A stretch of 11,243 nucleotides of DNA, taken from positions 1 through 11,243 of the forward strand of contig JALWJI010000167.1 of the NCBI GenBank assembly GCA_027081695.1, in the 5' to 3' direction. Positions 7,067-11,243 of this stretch are shown here, in pieces (position 1 is the first letter of the stretch; each line of letters begins with the position of its first letter). This stretch comes from Acidilobaceae archaeon. Lineage in GTDB: Archaea > Thermoproteota > Thermoprotei_A > Sulfolobales > Acidilobaceae. The position numbers and the translations under genes were made by a program. The notes under the pieces were generated by a model that was not told the DNA's origin, did no database searches, and was given only the letters and a program-made list of their open reading frames with translations.

Positions 7067-7228
7067 ATGCCGACTACTATCAAGCTAAGACTTTCAAAGA
7101 ATGCTATAAGGAAACTGTTCGGAGCAGAGAAGACAAGTATATCCAAGGACCTCAAAGACGTACTTAACAAGTACTCAGAGAAGGTTAATGATGACGCTCT
7201 TAAAGACTTCATAAGAGAAAGGAGGTAG
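7067..7228 (+). CDS. vapB: VapB-type antitoxin
   Basis: A small gene of 53 residues, ATG to TAG, with GGTGA 4 nt upstream. The product starts MPTTIKLRLSKNAIRKLFGA, a short beta strand followed by a helix as in ribbon-helix-helix or related DNA-binding antitoxins, and the rest is charged and helical (KDLKDVLNKYSEK, then KDFIRERR), as expected for the segment that wraps a PIN toxin. No database family is claimed from this short sequence; the call rests mainly on size, layout and a PIN-domain gene 9 nt downstream. The last codons contain GGAGGT, which serves as the SD for vapC, so the two genes are translated from one mRNA. VapB normally neutralises VapC and represses the operon. Confidence 0.7.
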   Translation: MPTTIKLRLSKNAIRKLFGAEKTSISKDLKDVLNKYSEKVNDDALKDFIRERR

Positions 7229-7237
7229 CTTAGAATA

Positions 7238-7679
7238 TTGAATATTGTTATTGATGTATCAGTTTTCATTGATAGGCTTTTCATATATAGCGAAGAACGT
7301 AGCATAAGAGCAAAGAACCTATTCACACTTATAGACAATAAATTCCTTAGCATATTTGAGCCTCAAGTTTTCGGCATAGAACTCATCTCTCCAACTAGCT
7401 CGCAGAAAACCAAGAAAAATCGCCTTAAAACTTTACTCCGAGATAATTGATAAAGTTATAATTGTTGAAGATATAGACTACGAGCTACTCCTAGATATAG
7501 CTTTATTGACAGGATGTAGAGCCATAGATACGTATTATATAGCTACAACCAGCATAGTTTCCGGTATACTCGTAAGCGCTGACAAGACGATGATCGAAAA
7601 TGCGAAAAAGTATGGAGTAGAAGCATACTACATCCATGACACAAACGACTACAATAAACTAATATCAAAAATCAGCTAA
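7238..7679 (+). pseudogene. vapC: VapC-type PIN-domain ribonuclease toxin, one-base frameshift
   Basis: PIN-domain endoribonuclease, toxin partner of vapB. It starts at TTG 7238 with GGAGGT (7221-7226) in the end of vapB. The first frame reads NIVIDVSVFIDRLF to FEPQVFGIELIS and then loses similarity, ending at 7450. In the frame one base later, translation continues QLARRKPRKIALKLYSEIID and runs to TAA 7677-7679 through the classic ending CRAIDTYYIAT and LVSADKTM. Removing one C at 7391-7392 gives a 146-residue protein of normal length with all four acidic metal ligands (D6, E48, D97, D115). The fold is thus complete but broken by one base. This is either a young inactivating mutation or a sequence error. 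As it stands the truncated product lacks half the active site and should not be toxic. Confidence 0.85.
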
Positions 7680-7830
7680 AACATCTCATCTAAGATTATC
7701 ACCCACGAGAATATGTAAAGGCACACAGAGTACACCCTTTCGTAGTCATGATAATAATACCGGTAATGTTGACGAAATAGATAATAAAATGCGAATTTAA
7801 TCTTTTGGCACCATTTCTACGCTGATATTA

Positions 7831-8364
7831 TCATATTACTTTATTAATGTTTGATAGAAGTTCTGCGTAGCTTTGTGTTGTTGGTTGTCCTTTTATTTCT
7901 AGGGTTTCTACTGTTTTAAAGAGTGTTTCTGTGCTTGTTGCTTCTGGGTATAGTTCTAGTTCGATGTAGCATCCTAGTTGTTCTACTTGGTCTAGTGTTA
8001 TTAGGGTTTCCTTGTACCTGTAGTATTCTCGTTGTTTCTTTACTGTTATTGCTATTTTGAATCCTAGCTTGTATAGTAAGTTTAGGATGTTCTCGTCGTG
8101 TACTTCTACGTTTATTTCTTCTCTTTCTTTTATTGTTTTCCCGGTTCTTGGGCCTTTGTATGTTAGTGTTTCTATTTTTCCGTTTGTTATTCTTACTCGT
8201 AGGGCTTCGTCTGCTTTTCGGAGGTCTCGGCATGGATGTTGGAGGTAGTGGTCTGTTTCATGCTGGGTTTTTAGGTGTATTGCTCCTGCTTGTTCTAGTT
8301 TTTTCTTGATTGTTTCTAGGTCTTTGCAGTCTATCTTGTATTTTATTTCTTTCTCGACTGGCAT
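7831..8364 (-). CDS. cyaB: CYTH-domain phosphohydrolase/cyclase, class IV adenylate cyclase (CyaB)-like
   Basis: 177 residues, the usual length for the archaeal CyaB family of triphosphate tunnel metalloenzymes, which act on triphosphate substrates (ATP to cAMP in some bacterial members, thiamine triphosphate or inorganic triphosphate in others). The defining E-x-E-x-K motif is EKEIK at residues 4-8. Further tunnel residues are seen in DEALRVRI, TYKGPR, REEINVEV, VKKQREYYRYKETLITLDQVEQLG and YIELELYP. The substrate cannot be told from sequence; cAMP synthesis is unproven in hyperthermophilic archaea, so the cyclase name should be treated as a family label. Start is ATG 8364 without a clear SD; a TATA box about 40 nt upstream suggests a leader of about 15 nt. 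It lies 130 nt after cdc48 on the same strand, with its own promoter. Confidence 0.9.
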   Translation of the reverse strand: MPVEKEIKYKIDCKDLETIKKKLEQAGAIHLKTQHETDHYLQHPCRDLRKADEALRVRITNGKIETLTYKGPRTGKTIKEREEINVEVHDENILNLLYKLGFKIAITVKKQREYYRYKETLITLDQVEQLGCYIELELYPEATSTETLFKTVETLEIKGQPTTQSYAELLSNINKVI

Positions 8365-8400
8365 GGTTAGTTGTCCCTTGGTATGAAGAGAATTCTCCGC

Positions 8401-8412
8401 CGTATATAGGAT
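8401..8412 (-). promoter_or_regulatory. cyaB TATA box
   Basis: On the minus strand ATCCTATATACG gives a TATA box centred near 8406, with an expected transcription start near 8380, some 15 nt before the ATG. A pyrimidine-rich run on the minus strand at about 8439-8452 may end the upstream cdc48 transcript. Confidence 0.5.
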
Positions 8413-8494
8413 TGTGTGGGGAGTTTATTGTTGTTTTCTTGGGGAGGAAAAGAGGTATGCGGTGTAAGGGTCTCTGGTGTGGGGCTGGTCTTGG

Positions 8495-10669
8495 CTAGCC
8501 TAGGCTTAGTTTTTTGAGTTCTCTGGCTAGTCTCTCGTATCTTCTTATGTCTTCTTGTGTTAGGCTTGGCTGTATCTTCTTTAGTGCTTGTTCGAAGTGT
8601 TTCATGTGTACGGGGCCTACTTCGAGTTTTTCTCTTAGCTTGATCATTACTGCTTCTCTTACTACTGCTTCGATGTCTGCGCCTGTGTATCCTTCTGTCA
8701 TTTCTGCTAGTTTGTCTAGGTCTACGTCGTCTGCTAGTGGTACTTTCCTGGTGTGTATCTTGAAGATTTCTTTTCTTGCTTCCTTGTCTGGCGGTGGCAC
8801 GTATATGAGTCTGTCGAATCTGCCTGGTCTTAGTAGTGCTGGGTCTATTATGTCTGGCCTGTTGGTTGCTGCGATTACTACGACGTTTTGTAGTGGCTGT
8901 ATTCCGTCCATTTCTGTTAGTAGCTGGTTCACGATTCTGTCTGTTACTCCGCTTGTGTCGTGTCTTAGTCCTCTCGCCGGGGCTATTGCGTCTATTTCGT
9001 CGAAGAAGACTATTGTGGGTGCTACTTGTCTTGCTCTTTCGAAGATCTTGCGTATTGCTTTTTCGCTTTCTCCTACCCATTTGCTTAGTATTTCTGGTCC
9101 TCTGACAGCGATAAAGTTAGCGCCACTCTCGGTAGCGGCGGCCTTGGCTAGCAGGGTTTTACCGGTGCCTGGAGGGCCGAAGAGTAGTATTCCTTTGGGT
9201 GGCCTTATTCCCATTTCTTCGAATATCTTGGGGTACTTGAGTGGCCATTCTACGGCTTCTATTAGTTCTTGTTTCTGTTCTTTGAGGTCTCCGATATCGT
9301 CCCATCTTACCTCGGGTACCTCTATGAATATCTCTCGTATTAGTGTCGGCCTGACGAGTTTCATTGCCTCTATGAAGTCCTTCATGGTTACTTTGAGCTG
9401 TTTTAGTATGCTTGTCGGGATCACGTCCTTGGTCAGGTCTATTTTCTCTTGTTTAATGAATCTTCTGAGAGCCGCCATTGCTGCTTCTTTCGCGAGAGCA
9501 GCTAGGTCGGCTCCTGTGTAGCCGTGGGTCATTTCCGCAATTTTCTCTAGGTCTACGTCTTCTGCTAGCGGCATGTTCCTGGTGTGTACTTTTAGGATTT
9601 CTACTCTTGCACGCTTGTCGGGTGGCCGTATCTCGATCTCTCTGTCGAATCTTCCGGGTCTTCTTAGGGCTGGGTCTACTGCGTCTGGCCTGTTTGTTGC
9701 TCCTATTACTATTACTCTTCCTCTTTCTTTGAGACCGTCCATTAGTGTTAGGAGCTGTGCTACTACTCGTTTCTCTACTTCTCCGGTTACCTCCTCTCTC
9801 TTGGGGGCTATTGCGTCTATTTCGTCGATGAATATTATGCTGGGCGCGTTTTCCTCGGCTTCTTTGAATATTTCTCTTAGTCTTTGCTCGCTCTCACCAT
9901 AGAACTTGCTCATTATCTCTGGGCCGTTTATTGTTATGAAGTAGGCTCCTATCTCGTTAGCCAGTGCCTTGGCTAGCAGGGTTTTACCGGTGCCTGGAGG
10001 ACCGTATAGTAGGATTCCTTTCGGCGGCTCTATTCCTAGGTGTTTGAACAGCTCAGGGTGCTTCATTGGGAGCTCTACTATTTCTCTTATCCTTTCTTTG
10101 GCTTCTTCTAGGTCTCCTATGTCTTCCCATGTTACCTTGGGTACTCCTCTGGTTCTTGCGATTTCTTCTTGTTTGACTGGTTTCTCTCTTATCTCTACTT
10201 CTGTGGCGTTAGTCACGTAGACTATCTGTGCTGGCTGCGTGGATACTACTGCTAGGGGTATTCCCTCGAAGACCGGTATTATGACTATCTCTCCCCGGGC
10301 GATAGGCTTCCTGAGGAGGACCTCTTTTACATATGCTACGAAGTCGGGGCCGAACCGTATTGGCTGTACTGGTGCTAGTACGACTTTCTTCGCTGGCTCT
10401 ACCTTTTCAGCTTTCTCCACTGTTACAGTGTCTCCTATGCTTACGCCTATGGCCGAGCGCAGGTAACCGTCCATCCTAATGATATCTTTGCCCTCGTCTT
10501 CTGGACGAAGAGGCCATACGACTGCAACTGCGTCGCCATCTTTTCCTTCTATCTTTATGAAGTCTCCAGTGCTAACGCCTAGCTCTCTCATCGTAGATCT
10601 GCTTATCCTTGCTATCTTCCTACCTACATCTTTTGGATATGCCTCTGCTACTTTCAATGTAACCGTCAT
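8495..10669 (-). CDS. Cdc48/VAT-family double AAA+ ATPase (unfoldase)
   Basis: Archaeal homologue of Cdc48/p97/VAT, a hexameric ATPase that unfolds proteins and can feed the 20S proteasome. 724 residues. Residues 1-about 90 form the double-psi barrel N domain and about 100-165 the Cdc48_2 domain. D1 has Walker A GPPGTGKT at 223-230, Walker B IIFIDE at 278-283 and arginine-finger region RRPGRFDR at 336-343. D2 has Walker A GPPGTGKT at 498-505, Walker B IVFFDE at 553-558 and the matching LLRPGRFDR. Both domains have intact catalytic Glu. D2 carries the aromatic-hydrophobic pore loop (KWVGES at 530-535), D1 has KFYGES (255-260). The C-terminus ends LKKLSLG, without an HbYX proteasome-docking motif. 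The ATG has a near-perfect SD, GAGGTGAT, 5 nt upstream, fitting strong expression. Confidence 0.97.
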   Translation of the reverse strand: MTVTLKVAEAYPKDVGRKIARISRSTMRELGVSTGDFIKIEGKDGDAVAVVWPLRPEDEGKDIIRMDGYLRSAIGVSIGDTVTVEKAEKVEPAKKVVLAPVQPIRFGPDFVAYVKEVLLRKPIARGEIVIIPVFEGIPLAVVSTQPAQIVYVTNATEVEIREKPVKQEEIARTRGVPKVTWEDIGDLEEAKERIREIVELPMKHPELFKHLGIEPPKGILLYGPPGTGKTLLAKALANEIGAYFITINGPEIMSKFYGESEQRLREIFKEAEENAPSIIFIDEIDAIAPKREEVTGEVEKRVVAQLLTLMDGLKERGRVIVIGATNRPDAVDPALRRPGRFDREIEIRPPDKRARVEILKVHTRNMPLAEDVDLEKIAEMTHGYTGADLAALAKEAAMAALRRFIKQEKIDLTKDVIPTSILKQLKVTMKDFIEAMKLVRPTLIREIFIEVPEVRWDDIGDLKEQKQELIEAVEWPLKYPKIFEEMGIRPPKGILLFGPPGTGKTLLAKAAATESGANFIAVRGPEILSKWVGESEKAIRKIFERARQVAPTIVFFDEIDAIAPARGLRHDTSGVTDRIVNQLLTEMDGIQPLQNVVVIAATNRPDIIDPALLRPGRFDRLIYVPPPDKEARKEIFKIHTRKVPLADDVDLDKLAEMTEGYTGADIEAVVREAVMIKLREKLEVGPVHMKHFEQALKKIQPSLTQEDIRRYERLARELKKLSLG
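9141..9175 (-). repeat. 35-bp tract in D2 identical to one in D1 of cdc48
   Basis: This stretch, coding for the Walker A region PPGTGKTLLAKA of D2, is identical base for base to 9966-10000 in D1, including every synonymous position, while flanking sequence differs. One mismatch is followed by three more matching bases. Strong protein constraint explains the residues but not the identical codons. Confidence 0.85.
9966..10000 (-). repeat. Matching 35-bp tract in D1 of cdc48
   Basis: Partner of 9141-9175, spanning the D1 Walker A region. The two copies are 825 bp apart in the same orientation, so recombination between them would delete one ATPase domain equivalent. Confidence 0.85.
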
Positions 10670-10674
10670 GGTAA

Positions 10675-10682
10675 ATCACCTC
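10675..10682 (-). promoter_or_regulatory. Strong ribosome binding site of the Cdc48 gene
   Basis: GAGGTGAT on the minus strand, 5 nt before the ATG; it is nearly the full complement of the 16S 3' end and settles the start. Confidence 0.85.
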
Positions 10683-10723
10683 TACTTCCATTCACCGAAT
10701 CCTTTGAATATAATTGTCCATGG

Positions 10724-10736
10724 GGCTATAAATGAT
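10724..10736 (-). promoter_or_regulatory. TATA box of the Cdc48 gene
   Basis: The minus strand reads ATCATTTATAGCC; TTTATAG is a good TATA box. Expected transcription start is near 10704, giving a leader of about 35 nt with the strong SD. Confidence 0.6.
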
Positions 10737-10863
10737 TGGTATAGGAATTGAAGAATTAAACATTATCAATAGTGTTCTAATAATATGATTAAAAGTAATA
10801 CTAGAGGAAAATATAACGATCTAGGAATAGATCTAAGTCAATAATAGTCTTTTGTTAGGTAAA

Positions 10864-10927
10864 GGGCTCAGGCCCGCGCGGCGACCTCATTCCTTTATGC
10901 AATGAAAGGTCGGCCCTGCTAAAGCCC
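10864..10927 (+). ncRNA. Candidate structured RNA, GC-rich island between the Cdc48 gene and ribH
   Basis: A second GC-rich block in AT-rich spacer. It folds into one long rod: GGGCT 10864-10868 with AGCCC 10923-10927; CAGG 10869-10872 with CCTG 10915-10918; CGACCT 10882-10887 with AGGTCG 10907-10912; CATT 10888-10891 with AATG 10901-10904, the last two stems separated by an AA bulge, with a 9-nt loop. An ACA follows shortly after the closing stem (10932-10934) on the plus strand, so a single-hairpin H/ACA guide RNA is one option, but the closing stem is short and no target was matched. A minus-strand TATA-like sequence (about 10944-10951) leaves the strand open. A cis-acting leader of ribH is another option; it has no visible likeness to the bacterial FMN riboswitch. 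Confidence 0.45.
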
Positions 10928-11088
10928 AATCACAGCCCACTAACTATATCTTACTTCTGAGCAATATAGCCCTGTTCCTCCCCGAGCTAGCGGACCGTAT
11001 TATCACGAGACTTCTTCTGTGCAGACCTGTAAAAATGCAAATAGTTTTTTCCTTTTTAGGTTCCTCTATGGTTACTTGGTGCAAACTA

Positions 11089-11243
11089 TTGGCTGAGAGA
11101 GTGAAGATCGCAATAGTGGTGTCAGAGTTCAACTATGATGTCACCAAGATAATGTTGGAGAAAGCTGTTAGCCACGCACACTTCCTCGACGCTGACCCTG
11201 TCATCATCTATAAGGTTCCTGGAACCTATGATTCGCCCTTTGC
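11089..11243 (+). CDS. ribH: 6,7-dimethyl-8-ribityllumazine synthase, 5' part
   Basis: Penultimate enzyme of riboflavin synthesis; it condenses 5-amino-6-ribitylamino-uracil with 3,4-dihydroxy-2-butanone 4-phosphate and forms pentameric or icosahedral shells. 51 residues are visible before the window ends. The start of the fold is clear: VKIAIVVSEFNYDVT contains the first strand and the SEFN substrate-binding turn, LEKAVSHAHFLDAD is the first helix, and YKVPGTYDSP is the VPG-x-(Y/F)-(D/E)-x-P segment, with the archaeal-style Asp. I choose TTG 11089 because GGTG (11078-11081) precedes it by 7 nt and the product then begins MAERVKIAIVV, like the family. ATG 11068 is in frame and would add seven residues, but it lacks an SD. 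Confidence 0.93.
   Translation, partial: MAERVKIAIVVSEFNYDVTKIMLEKAVSHAHFLDADPVIIYKVPGTYDSPF

Larger units (their letters stand above)
10683..11088. other. Spacer between the Cdc48 gene and ribH
   Basis: Holds the minus-strand promoter of the Cdc48 gene at its left end, about 120 nt of AT-rich sequence with nothing recognised (10741-10860), the GC-rich foldable island, and a stretch of medium GC (about 10960-11030) that I cannot explain. The ribH promoter should lie near 11030-11060; CTGTAAAAATG at about 11028-11038 is a weak TATA candidate. Confidence 0.5.

Noticed and set aside
8514..9521. A long plus-strand open frame of 335 codons opposite cdc48
   Set aside because: It is antisense to an unmistakable AAA+ gene, its product is a Ser/Leu-rich string with no domain pattern, and biased wobble codons in cdc48 explain the lack of stops.
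1..11243. CRISPR arrays, insertion sequences, tRNA or rRNA genes, and defence islands
   Set aside because: No spaced repeat series, transposase motifs, paired terminal repeats with target duplications, or tRNA cloverleaf were found on either strand; the only accessory module is vapBC.

Overview
The window looks like chromosomal DNA of a hyperthermophilic crenarchaeon (Thermoproteota), probably of the Desulfurococcales; this placement is inference. Supporting signs are an archaeal Cdc48/VAT-type double AAA+ ATPase, an archaeal RtcB RNA ligase, an archaeal-type class I arginyl-tRNA synthetase, a VapBC pair, TATA-type promoters, crenarchaeal Shine-Dalgarno sites (GGTGA, GAGGTGAT) and frequent TTG starts. 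Spacers between genes are AT-rich, and two compact GC-rich islands stand out in them as likely structured RNAs.

Left part (1-1818): the 3' end of an unrecognised membrane protein, then a spacer with a TATA box placed about 25 nt before a GC-rich, strongly foldable island (about 291-355). Next come an operator-like dyad (431-452) and a perfect 13-bp tandem repeat (474-499), which lead into a secreted or surface protein with a membrane anchor at each end and a PepSY-like C-terminal region.

Centre (1846-6577): a minus-strand pair, argS followed 17 nt later by a two-domain MgtE/SLC41-type divalent cation transporter. The transporter is split by a one-base frameshift near 2716. The plus-strand gene rtcB diverges from argS across a short shared promoter region.

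Right part (6578-11243): a 489-nt AT-rich spacer with two mutually exclusive hairpins, then a vapBC operon whose vapC carries a one-base frameshift near 7391. All four PIN acidic residues are still encoded across the two frames. A CYTH-domain protein (CyaB/ThTPase-like) and the 724-residue Cdc48 ATPase follow on the minus strand. A second GC-rich island (10864-10927) lies before ribH (lumazine synthase), which runs off the end of the window.

Most genes are housekeeping functions: tRNA charging, RNA ligation and repair, protein unfolding, riboflavin synthesis and cation transport. I see no CRISPR array, insertion sequence, tRNA or rRNA, and no clear new multi-gene system. The points most worth a second look are the two candidate structured RNAs, the control region before the surface protein, the two single-base frameshifts, and a 35-bp identical tract joining the two ATPase domains of Cdc48.
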